Numbered from the stretch's first letter, positions 18,269-26,485 are shown. The stretch is 64,000 nt of DNA from Anaerotignum sp. MSJ-24 (GCF_018918145.1 NZ_JAHLPX010000009.1:62001-126000), one strand, 5' to 3'. A program made the numbers and translations. The notes: generated from the letters alone by a model not told the origin.

Positions 18269-18649
18269 TTATTTTTCGGTCAGTCTGTTTTCCGCTGACA
18301 AAATTATTGTATCGTAATTGTCTATCTTGTAGTTAAGCCGTTCTAAGGTTGCAGTCATAAAATTGATTTTTTCTTCGAGAATACCACGCTGTTCAATAAG
18401 TATTTCCTTTCGGGCTTCTATTGTCGAATTTCCCTGTCTGAATAACGTAACATATTCAATAAGCACCTCAATCGGCAGACCGGCGGATCTCATACATTTT
18501 ATAAAATCAACCCATTTGCAATCTTCGTCTGTGTAGTCCCTTATTCCGTTTTTGTTTCTGTTTACCGGCGGAATAAGTCCGATACGTTCGTAATAACGCA
18601 GTGTGTCGGCACTTATATTATATTGCTTGCTTACTTCAGCTATTGTCAT
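18269..18649 (-). CDS. MerR family transcriptional regulator
   Basis: The 126-residue protein has the MerR winged-helix domain (MTIAEVSKQYNISADTLRYYERIGL), split here over residues 1-25, and a C-terminal coiled coil (about 75-115). It has no conserved cysteine cluster, so a metal sensor is unlikely. The ATG at 18649 has ggaagtg 6 bases upstream; a TTG five codons earlier lacks a site. Its promoter has the 19-base spacer typical of MerR targets, so autoregulation is likely. It may also act on the downstream MATE gene. Confidence 0.9.
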   Translation of the reverse strand: MTIAEVSKQYNISADTLRYYERIGLIPPVNRNKNGIRDYTDEDCKWVDFIKCMRSAGLPIEVLIEYVTLFRQGNSTIEARKEILIEQRGILEEKINFMTATLERLNYKIDNYDTIILSAENRLTEK

Positions 18650-18680
18650 TATAATCACTTCCAAATATATATTTTATATA

Positions 18681-18711
18681 AGAATAGCACTTGGAGTAAG
18701 GTTTAAGTCAA
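18681..18711 (-). promoter_or_regulatory. MerR-type promoter with 19-bp spacer
   Basis: On the minus strand TTGACT and TATTCT are separated by 19 bases, the hallmark of promoters twisted by MerR proteins. The spacer contains the dyad CTT-ACTCC-AAG. It drives the merR-type gene itself. Confidence 0.7.
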
Positions 18712-18936
18712 TACTTTTAATCACAATTTATGTTCAACATCCATAACAGGCATAATAAGGTCGAGAAGAATAGCCGAAAATTTTCTTGTATGTTTGTTAA
18801 GAAGATGTAAAGCCTCTTTTCCGTTTCTCCCTTTTACCCTAAGTGTTGATAAAAAGAACTTCGTCGATTTCACCAAAGGCTGATGGAAAGCTCACTAATG
18901 ATACAGACATTTCCAGATGAACAGAAACTGGGAACC

Positions 18937-18969
18937 GAAAAGAGCCGAAGGTAACTTCGGCCTCTTTTC
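18937..18969. terminator. Hairpin inside the inverted-repeat element
   Basis: The arms gaaaagag-ccgaag and cttcggcctcttttc pair with one bulged base. It lies upstream of the lipoprotein gene and could end transcription coming from the left end of the element. Between it and the gene a 41-codon frame without a start codon ends at 19077. Confidence 0.45.
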
Positions 18970-19090
18970 ATACCTTGAAAGTAGCACAAAAATATTGTAT
19001 GATATAGAAAAGTTGGAACAATTTGCTGGCTTTTCCGTCTATACAAATAATGAAGCAGATAGACAAATTGAAATTTAAGGAGGGATTGCT

Positions 19091-19468
19091 ATGAAAAGGG
19101 TATTGGTATTATTGGGGGTATTAATTTGCATGTTGTCATTCGTCGCTTGTGATAAAGCAACTGGCAGTGAAGCACCTGTAACAAGTGGAATAATTACTCG
19201 TACAGAGGAAGATAAAATTTATGATTTGACCGAAGAAGAAGTAAAAATAATCGCAGACATTATTGAAAATGGCACCTGGAACACAGAAGGGACTGCCGAA
19301 TGTGCCAATGATTGCAAACTTATAATTGATGAAAGGACATATTATTATCATTCGGAATGTGGAACATTCAATGATAAAGAGAACAATCAGAACTTACCTG
19401 TAACAGCCGAAGAGAAAGAAAGTATAAATGCAATATTAGCTCAATATATAACACTTGGTTTAGAGTAA
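19091..19468 (+). CDS. Small lipoprotein carried by the inverted-repeat element
   Basis: The 125-residue protein has a lipoprotein signal peptide (MKRVLVLLGVLICMLSFVAC) with the lipobox Cys at residue 20, so it should be anchored outside the cell. The mature part is acidic and has three further cysteines (near residues 70, 74 and 94) and the stretch ERTYYYHSECGTF. No known domain was recognised. The ATG has aaggaggg 8 bases upstream. It is the only complete gene of the element and has its own terminator, so it is a passenger gene. Function unknown. Confidence 0.8.
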   Translation: MKRVLVLLGVLICMLSFVACDKATGSEAPVTSGIITRTEEDKIYDLTEEEVKIIADIIENGTWNTEGTAECANDCKLIIDERTYYYHSECGTFNDKENNQNLPVTAEEKESINAILAQYITLGLE

Positions 19469-19548
19469 TTCAGACGATTATTTTTCAGGCTGTTTTGTTT
19501 AGAAACAGAACGAAAAATTCCAGTTTATTGAACTAAATACTGACCGAT

Positions 19549-19581
19549 AGGAGCAAGGTTGAAATATACCTTGCTCCTTTT
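19549..19581 (+). terminator. Terminator of the lipoprotein gene
   Basis: An 11-bp stem (aggagcaaggt / accttgctcct) with an 8-base loop is followed by a short T run. Confidence 0.8.
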
Positions 19582-19787
19582 CATGTGCTTAGAGTTCCGT
19601 CAAATCGACGAAGGTTTTGGCGGATAGGCTTATATCAACACAAAAGGTAAAAGGGATTTCCGTTTTCGGCTTCTACGGTTTCAAATTCATCTTTCAGTAA
19701 TTTGCACAAAACATCACGATTGATGGAGTTATCATCTACTATGAGCACAGTTTTTTTATTAATTTTTTCTTTTGAATTTACGCTCAT

Positions 19788-20120
19788 TTAATCAATCCTT
19801 CATAACAAAAAGTTTTAATACGGGTTGTATTAGAAATTGGTATAACTGTCACTATGTACAGTCATAAAGTGCAACGTTTATGTAAGCCCGTTATTTTTGA
19901 TGCCTTAAGACAGGCAAAGTTAATTATAAAAACCGCAGTCTATATCCTAATATATGCAAATTATAGCATAACTTGAGCGAAATTATAACGAATATAAGAT
20001 ACAAACCCATAATAATATTATTAATTTTTGTAAATATATGTACAAATTTGCTTATGATATGAGGTATTTATATTTCCAAAATTGTATTATAGTTAATTTT
20101 ACGGAAAGGAGATAAAAATA
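19788..20120. other. Gene-free stretch between the receiver-domain remnant and spoIIAA
   Basis: About 330 AT-rich bases. No coding frame is supported. A sequence aggtattt followed by ttgtattat near 20060-20095 is a weak match to a sigma-H promoter, the usual type for spoIIA. No TGTCGAA box was seen. Confidence 0.35.
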
Positions 20121-20465
20121 ATGGATATATTTTTCAGAAAGCATCCCGGTGTTCTTATTGTATCGGTATCGGGAGATATAGATCACCATACGGCAGAAAC
20201 AATAAAGAGAATGACCGAAAGAGAGTTGTATGTTACCGGTTCAAAAAATCTTATTTTTGATATGAGTGAAGTCAGCTTTATGGACAGCTCCGGCATAGGA
20301 ATGCTGATAGGCAGATATAAAACGGTTATGGCACTTGGCGGAAGAACAGCGGTTGCTGCTCCGTCAAAAGAGGCAGACAGGCTTATGGAAATGTCTGGAA
20401 TATATAGAATTATAAAGCCGTATCCTACGGTTGATTCGGCACTTATGAATATTGGAAGGGAATGA
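20121..20465 (+). CDS. spoIIAA: Anti-sigma-F factor antagonist SpoIIAA
   Basis: The 114-residue STAS-domain protein binds SpoIIAB and frees sigma F in the forespore. The phosphorylation site is the first Ser of MDSSGIG (near residue 57). The length matches B. subtilis SpoIIAA (117). An aaaggagat site precedes the ATG, and the end overlaps spoIIAB (ATGA). The gene order AA-AB-sigF is the conserved spoIIA operon. Confidence 0.95.
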   Translation: MDIFFRKHPGVLIVSVSGDIDHHTAETIKRMTERELYVTGSKNLIFDMSEVSFMDSSGIGMLIGRYKTVMALGGRTAVAAPSKEADRLMEMSGIYRIIKPYPTVDSALMNIGRE

Positions 20466-20923
20466 TTGATTTGAAAAACAGTATGACATTGAGCTTTTCG
20501 GCAGCGGCACAGAATGAGGCTTTTGCAAGAATGGCAGTTGCGGCGTTTATAATGCCGCTTGATCCGACAATATCTGAAATTACGGACATAAAAACTGCGG
20601 TTTCAGAGGCTGTGACCAATGCGATTATACATGGATATGGAAACAACAGTGAGAAGAATGTTGTTCTTTTGTGTTCATACGAAAACAGAAGTGTATACAT
20701 AGAGATTACCGATTACGGCATAGGTATAGAGGACATAAAGCAGGCAAGGACTCCGTTGTATACATCTGCTCCGGAGCTTGAGCGTTCCGGGCTCGGTTTT
20801 ACCGTAATGGAAACATTTATGGACAGCGTGGACGTTCTTTCCGAAAAGGGAAAGGGAACAACTGTGAGAATGGCAAAAAAATTAATGGATTCAGACAACA
20901 AAAATGACATGGATTGCAGGTGA
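20462..20923 (+). CDS. spoIIAB: Anti-sigma-F factor and serine kinase SpoIIAB
   Basis: The 153-residue protein is a GHKL-type kinase. The N box is EAVTNAIIHGY (near residue 45), the G1 box DYGIGIEDIKQA (near 82) and the G2 region RSGLGFTVMETFMD (near 104). It binds sigma F with ATP and phosphorylates SpoIIAA. Translational overlaps on both sides (ATGA with spoIIAA, GTGA with sigF) tie the three products together. Confidence 0.95.
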   Translation: MIDLKNSMTLSFSAAAQNEAFARMAVAAFIMPLDPTISEITDIKTAVSEAVTNAIIHGYGNNSEKNVVLLCSYENRSVYIEITDYGIGIEDIKQARTPLYTSAPELERSGLGFTVMETFMDSVDVLSEKGKGTTVRMAKKLMDSDNKNDMDCR

Positions 20924-21681
20924 AGGATTTGGAGGAAAAAGCCTTTAACGACAGCAAATCAACAGATTCAAGAACAATGGAGTTGATAGCACTTGCACAA
21001 AATGGCGACAGCAGTGCAAAGGAAAAGCTGCTTCTTGAAAACAGTGGACTTATATGGAGCGTTGTGCGGAAATTTCTCGGAAGAGGATATGAAAGCGAAG
21101 ATCTGTACCAGATAGGTGCAATAGGACTGATGAAGTGCATAGATAAATTTGACATGAGCTATAATGTGCGTTTTTCGACATATGCCGTTCCTATGGTTAT
21201 GGGCGAGATACGCCGTTTTATGCGTGATGACGGCATGATAAAGGTAAGCCGTCCGCTTAAGGAGATTGCGGCAAGAGCAAGAATAACAAGAGAAATGATG
21301 ACGACAAAAAACGGAGATGAGCCGTCTGTCGGTGAGCTTGCGGAAGAAATGGGAATATCGGGCGAAGAGCTTGTGGAGGCTCTGGACGCATCAAGAGATG
21401 TGGAAAGCATATATAAAACTGTATATAAAAGCGACGGTTCACCGGTATATTTAATTGATAAAATATCCGACGGAGCAGCATCTGATGATATGACCGACAG
21501 CATAACATTGAGAGAGATAATAGGTAAGCTTGATGACAGAGAGAAGAAAATAATATATCTTAGGTATTTTAAGGATAAAACACAGGCGGAAACGGCAAAG
21601 GAGATAGGCATATCGCAGGTTCAGGTATCCAGAATGGAGAAGAAAATAATAAACTCAATGAGAGAAAATTTCGGTGCATAG
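20920..21681 (+). CDS. sigF: RNA polymerase sporulation sigma factor SigF
   Basis: The 253-residue sigma factor of the forespore shows region 2 (LVWSVV-like SGLIWSVVRKFLGRGYESEDL, then GAIGLMKCIDKFD), region 3 and region 4 with a C-terminal helix-turn-helix (TQAETAKEIGISQVQVSRME). No ATG fits; the GTG at 20920 overlaps the spoIIAB stop by four bases and is preferred, while a TTG at 20914 is a close alternative. Confidence 0.95.
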   Translation: MKDLEEKAFNDSKSTDSRTMELIALAQNGDSSAKEKLLLENSGLIWSVVRKFLGRGYESEDLYQIGAIGLMKCIDKFDMSYNVRFSTYAVPMVMGEIRRFMRDDGMIKVSRPLKEIAARARITREMMTTKNGDEPSVGELAEEMGISGEELVEALDASRDVESIYKTVYKSDGSPVYLIDKISDGAASDDMTDSITLREIIGKLDDREKKIIYLRYFKDKTQAETAKEIGISQVQVSRMEKKIINSMRENFGA

Positions 21682-21764
21682 AATGCCTAAGTCGAAATCA
21701 GGATTTCGACTTGTTTAAACAGAGGCATGAATAGCTCATTCCATCGGCTAAAGCCTTGAAACTA

Positions 21765-21820
21765 TTGACCATGCAAGATAGCATGGTGGCGAAGCCACTT
21801 TCGCTCGCGAAAGTCATGAC
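21765..21820 (+). repeat. Three-hairpin repeat, unit A
   Basis: It reads ttgac, then hairpins ccatgc-aagata-gcatgg, gtggc-gaa-gccac and ctttcgc-tc-gcgaaag, then tcatgac. The flanks gaatagct (about 21729) and agctattc (about 21823) are inverted copies and can close an outer stem. It is the first of three units in the gap between sigF and the convergent dehydrogenase gene. Confidence 0.8.
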
Positions 21821-21856
21821 TAAGCTATTCTCCTCGACGGGAGTGAATTCCGTCTA

Positions 21857-21919
21857 TTGACCGCACAAGACAGTGCGGCGGCAAAGCCGCTTTTGCTTTT
21901 ACAAAGCAAAAGTCATGAC
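21857..21919 (+). repeat. Three-hairpin repeat, unit B
   Basis: It reads ttgac, ccgcac-aagaca-gtgcgg, gcggc-aaa-gccgc, then a longer third hairpin cttttgctt-tta-aagcaaaag-like arm and tcatgac. The flanks gagtgaattcc and ggattccattc pair at 9 of 11 positions. Arm sequences differ from units A and C while pairing is kept. Confidence 0.8.
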
Positions 21920-21944
21920 TGGATGGATTCCATTCGGAAAACCA

Positions 21945-22000
21945 CTGACTGTGCAAGATGGCACAGTTGCGAAGCAACTTTCGTTTACGAAAGTCATGAC
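21945..22000 (+). repeat. Three-hairpin repeat, unit C
   Basis: It reads ctgac, ctgtgc-aagatg-gcacag, gttgc-gaa-gcaac, ctttcg-ttta-cgaaag, tcatgac. A perfect 10-bp outer stem encloses it: ttcggaaaac (21933-21942) and gttttccgaa (22005-22014). It ends 36 bases before the end of the dehydrogenase gene. Confidence 0.8.
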
Positions 22001-22035
22001 TATTGTTTTCCGAACTTTTCCGCTGCTATTATTAA

Positions 22036-24618
22036 TTATCTTAGGAACATTCTTAAAAGAAGTGTGTTTAAGTTTGTATATGGCTGATAACGCATGGGAA
22101 GGTCAAGCCATGTTGATTTGTTTACAATACTCTTTTCGTGGCTGAAGGTTTCAAAGCTCTTTTTGCCATGATATGCACCCATACCGCTTTCTCCGACGCC
22201 GCCGAAGCCCATTTCAGATGTGGCGAGATGTATGATTGTGTCGTTTATACAGCCGCCGCCGAACTGTACGTGCTTGAGAATATGCTTCTGCACAGCCTTG
22301 TTTTCGGTGAAAAGATAAAGTGCAAGCGGATGAGGTCTTGAATTTACAAAGCTTTCTGCCTCTGCAATGTCATTGAACGTAAGCACAGGAAGAATAGGTC
22401 CGAATATTTCTTCACCCATAACCGCATCTTCGGGAGTAACATTGTCCATTACCGTCGGAGCAATCTTTAATGTGCTTACGTCGGTTTCTCCGCCGAATAC
22501 AACCTTGTTCTGGTCGATAAGTCCGCATATACGGTCAAAATGCTTGCGGTTGATTATTTTTCCATAGGCCTTGTTCTCGAGAGGTTCTTTTCCGTACATT
22601 TTTACTATCTGCTCTTCGACAAGCTTTATGAATTTGTCCTTAACACATTCTTCAATGAGAAGATAGTCCGGAGCTACGCAGGTCTGGCCGCAGTTGAGAT
22701 ATTTTCCGAACACAAGTCTTTTTGCGGCAAGCTTAAGGTTGGCTGTTTTGTCAACGATACAGGGGCTTTTGCCGCCCATTTCGAGAGAAACGGGAGTAAG
22801 ATTTTTTGCCGCCTTTTCCATAACGGTTCTGCCGACGGTTGTTCCGCCGGTAAAGAATATGTAATCGAATTTCTGGTCAAGAAGGGCAGTGTTTTCGGCT
22901 CTTCCTCCTTCAACAACGGCAATATAAGCCTCATCAAATGTTTCGGAAATTATCTTTCGTATAACAGCTGAGGTCTTTGGTGAATATGCCGAAGGCTTGA
23001 GTATACAGCAATTTCCTGCAGCTATCGCACCGACAAGCGGTTCAAGACAAAGCATAAGCGGATAGTTCCAGGGTGACATTATGAGCACAACACCGTAAGG
23101 TGACTGTGTTTTAAAGCTTTTTGAATGGAACTGTGCAAGCGGAGTCATTACGGTCTTGTCAGCCGCCCATGACGCCATGTGCTTTCTCACATATGAAATT
23201 TCCGAGAGTGTCATGCCTGTTTCGCACATATAGCTTTCTGTTGAGGATTTTCCTAAATCTTCATAAAGAGCCTCATTTATTTCTGCCTCGTAATAGAGTA
23301 TTGCCTCTTTGAGGTCGTCAAGGGCTTTCTGTCTGAAAGCAATGTCAAGAGTTTTACCGCTTTCAAAGAACCTTCTCTGCTTTTTGACAAGCTCGGTTAT
23401 ATCGGTTGTTTTTGCCTTAGGCGGCATTATTTTGTAGTACATCTTTTCAAGACGGTTTACGTCCATAAGTCTGGGAACGGGATAAAGCGGATTGCCTTCT
23501 TTTGACGCATGAACAGCCATTTTGTGAATATCCTTTTCCTGTATGCCTTCGATGTATTCGGGAATATCCATGGAGCGGTTTGTTTCCTTTATCCATTTTA
23601 TGAACATTTCCGCCGCTGTCTTTTCATCGGAATCCTTTGGTGCAATGCCGCTTATTTTTGCAAGCTTGGAAAGAGGTTTGTATACCGTACTGCCGTATTC
23701 ATCAAGAAAATGAGGAAGAATTACCGCATTTGCAAGACCGTGTGCAATTCCGTACTGACCGCCGAGCGAATGTGCAACGGCATGAACGTAGCCAACATAT
23801 GACTGTGTGAAGGCAACTCCGGCACAGAAAGCTGCTTTGAGCATTGCGGTCCTTGCGGCTTTGTCCGAACCGTCATCATATGCTTTCTTTATGTTGTGGA
23901 CAATGAGAACGGTTGCGTTTTCTGCCATTTTTCTTGTATAAGGTGTTGTTGAATTTCCGATATAAGCCTCAACTGCATGGGTGAGTGCGTCCATGCCTGT
24001 TGTTGCGGTTATGCTCTTAGGCAGTCCTGTTGTTATGCGGTAATCAAGTACGGCATAATCCGGTATAAGAACGAAATCGTTTATGGGATATTTGTATTGC
24101 TTGCGGCTGTCGGTTATAACGGCGGCAAGAGTTGTTTCCGAGCCTGTTCCGGCTGTTGTCGGAACAGCAATGAGTAACGGAAGAGCTTTAAGTATTTTAA
24201 GAAGGCCCTTCATATTTGAAACGGACTTATCGGGACGGGCGATTCTTGCACCGACTGCCTTTGCACAGTCCATGGATGAGCCGCCGCCGAAAGCGATTAT
24301 CGCTTTGCATTTTTCGCTTTTGTAAAGCTTTCTTGCCTCTTCGACATTGTCGATTGTCGGGTTGGGAACGGTTCCGTCGTATACACAGCATTTAATTCCG
24401 TGCTGGGGAAGCTTTTCCTCCAGCTTGGCGGTAAGACCGGCATTGCGGATACCTTTGTCTGTTACAAGAAGAACGCTTTTGATTTTTTTAGCCTCAAGAA
24501 GAGGCCCTATTTTTGAAACATTTGTCAATATTTTAGGCTCTCTGTATGGCATTAAAGGAATAGCTGCCTTGAATGCTGCTTGATATGTACGGCAATAAGC
24601 CTTTTCAATTATATTCAT
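22036..24618 (-). CDS. Bifunctional fusion: iron-containing alcohol dehydrogenase plus aldehyde dehydrogenase
   Basis: The 860-residue protein joins two enzymes. Residues 1-395 form a group III Fe-alcohol dehydrogenase (GGGSSMDCAKA, PTTAGTGSE, metal ligands in GMDALTHAVEAY and HAVAHSLGGQYGIAHG). Residues 405-845 form a class-3-like aldehyde dehydrogenase (PWNYPLMLCLEPLVGA, catalytic Glu in SLEMGGKSP, catalytic Cys in YLNCGQTC). The order is opposite to AdhE, and the aldehyde part is not the CoA-acylating type, so alcohol-aldehyde-acid interconversion is inferred. The ATG has ggagaaa upstream. Substrate unknown. Confidence 0.9.
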   Translation of the reverse strand: MNIIEKAYCRTYQAAFKAAIPLMPYREPKILTNVSKIGPLLEAKKIKSVLLVTDKGIRNAGLTAKLEEKLPQHGIKCCVYDGTVPNPTIDNVEEARKLYKSEKCKAIIAFGGGSSMDCAKAVGARIARPDKSVSNMKGLLKILKALPLLIAVPTTAGTGSETTLAAVITDSRKQYKYPINDFVLIPDYAVLDYRITTGLPKSITATTGMDALTHAVEAYIGNSTTPYTRKMAENATVLIVHNIKKAYDDGSDKAARTAMLKAAFCAGVAFTQSYVGYVHAVAHSLGGQYGIAHGLANAVILPHFLDEYGSTVYKPLSKLAKISGIAPKDSDEKTAAEMFIKWIKETNRSMDIPEYIEGIQEKDIHKMAVHASKEGNPLYPVPRLMDVNRLEKMYYKIMPPKAKTTDITELVKKQRRFFESGKTLDIAFRQKALDDLKEAILYYEAEINEALYEDLGKSSTESYMCETGMTLSEISYVRKHMASWAADKTVMTPLAQFHSKSFKTQSPYGVVLIMSPWNYPLMLCLEPLVGAIAAGNCCILKPSAYSPKTSAVIRKIISETFDEAYIAVVEGGRAENTALLDQKFDYIFFTGGTTVGRTVMEKAAKNLTPVSLEMGGKSPCIVDKTANLKLAAKRLVFGKYLNCGQTCVAPDYLLIEECVKDKFIKLVEEQIVKMYGKEPLENKAYGKIINRKHFDRICGLIDQNKVVFGGETDVSTLKIAPTVMDNVTPEDAVMGEEIFGPILPVLTFNDIAEAESFVNSRPHPLALYLFTENKAVQKHILKHVQFGGGCINDTIIHLATSEMGFGGVGESGMGAYHGKKSFETFSHEKSIVNKSTWLDLPMRYQPYTNLNTLLLRMFLR

Positions 24619-24744
24619 AATTTTCTCCTATATATAAAGTTAACATTGTTTACCAAAAATGACGAATAAATTAATTATAACGCAAGGAGAACTGGTGTCA
24701 AGTAAGATATAGGCTTTTAAACGGACAAAAATGAAATAATTTAG

Positions 24745-24773
24745 TTGAAATCTGTTTGCGGGTGTGTTATAAT
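24745..24773 (+). promoter_or_regulatory. Promoter of tRNA-Ser
   Basis: TTGAAA and a perfect TATAAT are 17 bases apart, 12 bases before the tRNA. Confidence 0.75.
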
Positions 24774-24785
24774 TATCAAGCTTGT

Positions 24786-24873
24786 GGAGATGTACTCAAG
24801 TGGTTGAAGAGTCCGCACTCGAAATGCGGTAGGCCGTGTGAGCGGTGCGAGAGTTCGAATCTCTCCATCTCCG
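24786..24873 (+). tRNA. tRNA-Ser (anticodon CGA)
   Basis: The acceptor arms GGAGATG and CATCTCC pair fully, with discriminator G as expected for Ser. The anticodon arm is CCGCA-CTCGAAA-TGCGG with anticodon CGA. A long variable arm follows (class II tRNA), and the T arm has GAGTTCGAATCTC. CCA is not encoded. It reads TCG codons. Confidence 0.96.
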
Positions 24874-24880
24874 TACAAAA

Positions 24881-24919
24881 AGGGACAAAGCCGATATGGT
24901 TTTGTCCCTGATTTTTTGC
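24881..24919 (+). terminator. Terminator of tRNA-Ser
   Basis: A 9-bp stem (agggacaaa / tttgtccct) with an 11-base loop is followed by a T run (gatttttt). Confidence 0.85.
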
Positions 24920-24934
24920 TTATTTTTTGTTTTA

Positions 24935-25462
24935 TCAGCACTTAACAACTTCGGGATATTCAACGCCGAAGGTTTCGACTGTAACGTGCTTCATTCTCTG
25001 GTCTTCAACCGGTCTGTCTGCACGGCCTGTCTTGCAGTTGGCAATTGCGTTTACTACGTCCATGCCTTCGATAACCTTTCCGAAAGCGGCATATTCGCCG
25101 TCAAGATGAGGTGATGTTTCGTGCATGATGAAGAACTGTGAGCCTGCTGAGTCGTTCATCATTGAACGAGCCATTGAAATAACGCCTGCCTCATGCTTGA
25201 GTGTGTTCTGAGGGAAACCGTTGCGGATAAATTCGCCTTTGATTCTGTATCCGGGGCCGCCTGTGCCTATTCCATTGGGATCTCCGCCCTGAATCATAAA
25301 GCCTTTGATTACTCTGTGGAATATAATTCCGTCATAGAATCCTTTGCTTACAAGAGAGATAAAGTTGTTTACTGTATTAGGCGCATATTCAGGATAAAGT
25401 TCAACCTTGATAATGCCGCCGTTTTCCATTTCGATTGTTACTACGGGATTTTTGTTTTCCAT
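24935..25462 (-). CDS. Peptidyl-prolyl cis-trans isomerase, cyclophilin type
   Basis: The 175-residue protein is a single cyclophilin domain without signal peptide, so cytoplasmic. The active-site stretch YDGIIFHRVIKGFMIQGGDP lies near residues 41-60, followed by SARSMMNDSAGSQFFI-type residues and LDGEYAAFGKVIEGMDVV. The ATG at 25462 has aaaggattt upstream; 18 extra codons upstream are not supported. It catalyses proline isomerisation in folding proteins. It seems monocistronic. Confidence 0.94.
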   Translation of the reverse strand: MENKNPVVTIEMENGGIIKVELYPEYAPNTVNNFISLVSKGFYDGIIFHRVIKGFMIQGGDPNGIGTGGPGYRIKGEFIRNGFPQNTLKHEAGVISMARSMMNDSAGSQFFIMHETSPHLDGEYAAFGKVIEGMDVVNAIANCKTGRADRPVEDQRMKHVTVETFGVEYPEVVKC

Positions 25463-25512
25463 TTTAACAAATCCTTTCTTTGATAATATATTTATTTTAA
25501 GCCCGTATGGAC

Positions 25513-26289
25513 TCAATTATTATGGCTCCATGTATGGTTTTCCATTTCACGTTTTCGGCGTTCATCCGTAAAATCGGAATTACCGTCGTTACAGTCGTTT
25601 TCTTTATTGACACCTTCGGTTTGCTGTTTTTTCTCATTCCATGCCTTGCGGAAAGCCTGTTCCTCCATATATTCCTGCTTAATGTCAAGATAGAAAAGAG
25701 TACGTGACATAAAAATATACGGAATAGCATATAATCCGGCAAGACCGCCTGTTACTGCCGTAAGTATTGTCCAGCCTAAGAATGTAAGGTCAAGAATGAA
25801 AAGCTTTCCTTTTTTTCCGTTCATCATTTCCTTACTTTGTTTGATAGCATCAGATATTGAAATATCAGGATTTTCCGCAATTATGTATTCTGCCATGCTG
25901 TATCTGTAATAAGCTATGAAACCGGGAACAATGAGAAGCAATCCCCATAAACAAATAAAAAAGTTTTTGACAAGGCTGAGAAGAAAGAGCTTTCCGGTAT
26001 GTTCAAACTGATCGAAGAAATCGGTTATCTCACTGTTTCTTCCGCAGGCAATGTTCAGACAGAACGATATTATTCCCACAACAAAAACCGATTGAAGAAC
26101 CCATAAGACTATACTTGAAATAACGGGAAATATATCACGATAATGTCTGAAAAGTATACCAAGGTTCTTTTCCGAAAAACTGAGCAAAGCACTTGTGTAT
26201 ATGAATATAATCGCAATCGGAACATAATTTCTTGCATTTCCTTTAAGCATAAATTTTGCTTTTTTCTTTAGTTCGACTCTGTTTATCAA
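25513..26289 (-). CDS. DUF975 family integral membrane protein
   Basis: The 258-residue protein has about five to six hydrophobic helices and the family signature of DUF975: LLLIVPGFIAYYRYSMAEYI followed by DAIKQSKEMMNGKKGKLF. The C-terminal 45 residues are highly charged. The start is the TTG at 26289, with gaggtg 6 bases before it; the longer frame starts have no site. The function of the family is unknown. It is the last host gene before the prophage. Confidence 0.82.
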   Translation of the reverse strand: MINRVELKKKAKFMLKGNARNYVPIAIIFIYTSALLSFSEKNLGILFRHYRDIFPVISSIVLWVLQSVFVVGIISFCLNIACGRNSEITDFFDQFEHTGKLFLLSLVKNFFICLWGLLLIVPGFIAYYRYSMAEYIIAENPDISISDAIKQSKEMMNGKKGKLFILDLTFLGWTILTAVTGGLAGLYAIPYIFMSRTLFYLDIKQEYMEEQAFRKAWNEKKQQTEGVNKENDCNDGNSDFTDERRKREMENHTWSHNN

Positions 26290-26409
26290 ATTAATCACCT
26301 CACAGTATGATAATTTTAGCATAAGCAAGCGTGAATGTAAAACAAATTATAGCCGATTAGGCAAAGAGAAAAATTAAATTTTTGTTAAAGCATAGCGTTT
26401 TTAGATTAT

Positions 26410-26450
26410 TTTAAAAAGCCTTAAATCCCATAAAATCAAGGTTTAAGGCT
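26410..26450 (-). terminator. Hairpin terminator left of attL
   Basis: On the minus strand agccttaaa and tttaaggct form a 9-bp stem followed by a T-rich tract. It lies outside the prophage and downstream of the integrase gene, so in the lysogen it can end the integrase transcript. Confidence 0.6.
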
Positions 26451-26485
26451 CATTAAATACGAATAAGAATGATATAAAATTAATG

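Larger units (their letters stand above)
18827..19656. mobile_element. 830-bp inverted-repeat element with 9-bp target duplication (MITE-like)
   Basis: The ends are inverted repeats: TCCCTTTTACC at both termini, followed by GTGTTGATA and, further in, CTTCGTCGATTT on each side. The element is flanked by the direct repeat TTTCCGTTT (18818-18826 and 19657-19665), and it interrupts a receiver-domain gene. No transposase is encoded; instead it carries a lipoprotein gene and two hairpins. The family is not known; a 9-bp duplication fits several IS families, so a transposase in trans is inferred. Confidence 0.8.
18721..19787 (-). pseudogene. Response-regulator receiver-domain gene, split by an insertion and truncated
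   Basis: The N-terminal part (minus strand, from ATG 19787) encodes KKTVLIVDDNSINRDVL and ETVEAENG. The rest resumes at 18817 with KEALHLLNKH and ILLDLIMPVMDV, the phospho-acceptor region. Removing the 830-bp element and one 9-base duplicate rejoins the frame exactly (ENG|KEAL). The restored product would still end after 75 residues, shortly after the phospho-acceptor Asp, so the gene had also lost its 3' part. An aaggatt site precedes the ATG. Confidence 0.85.
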
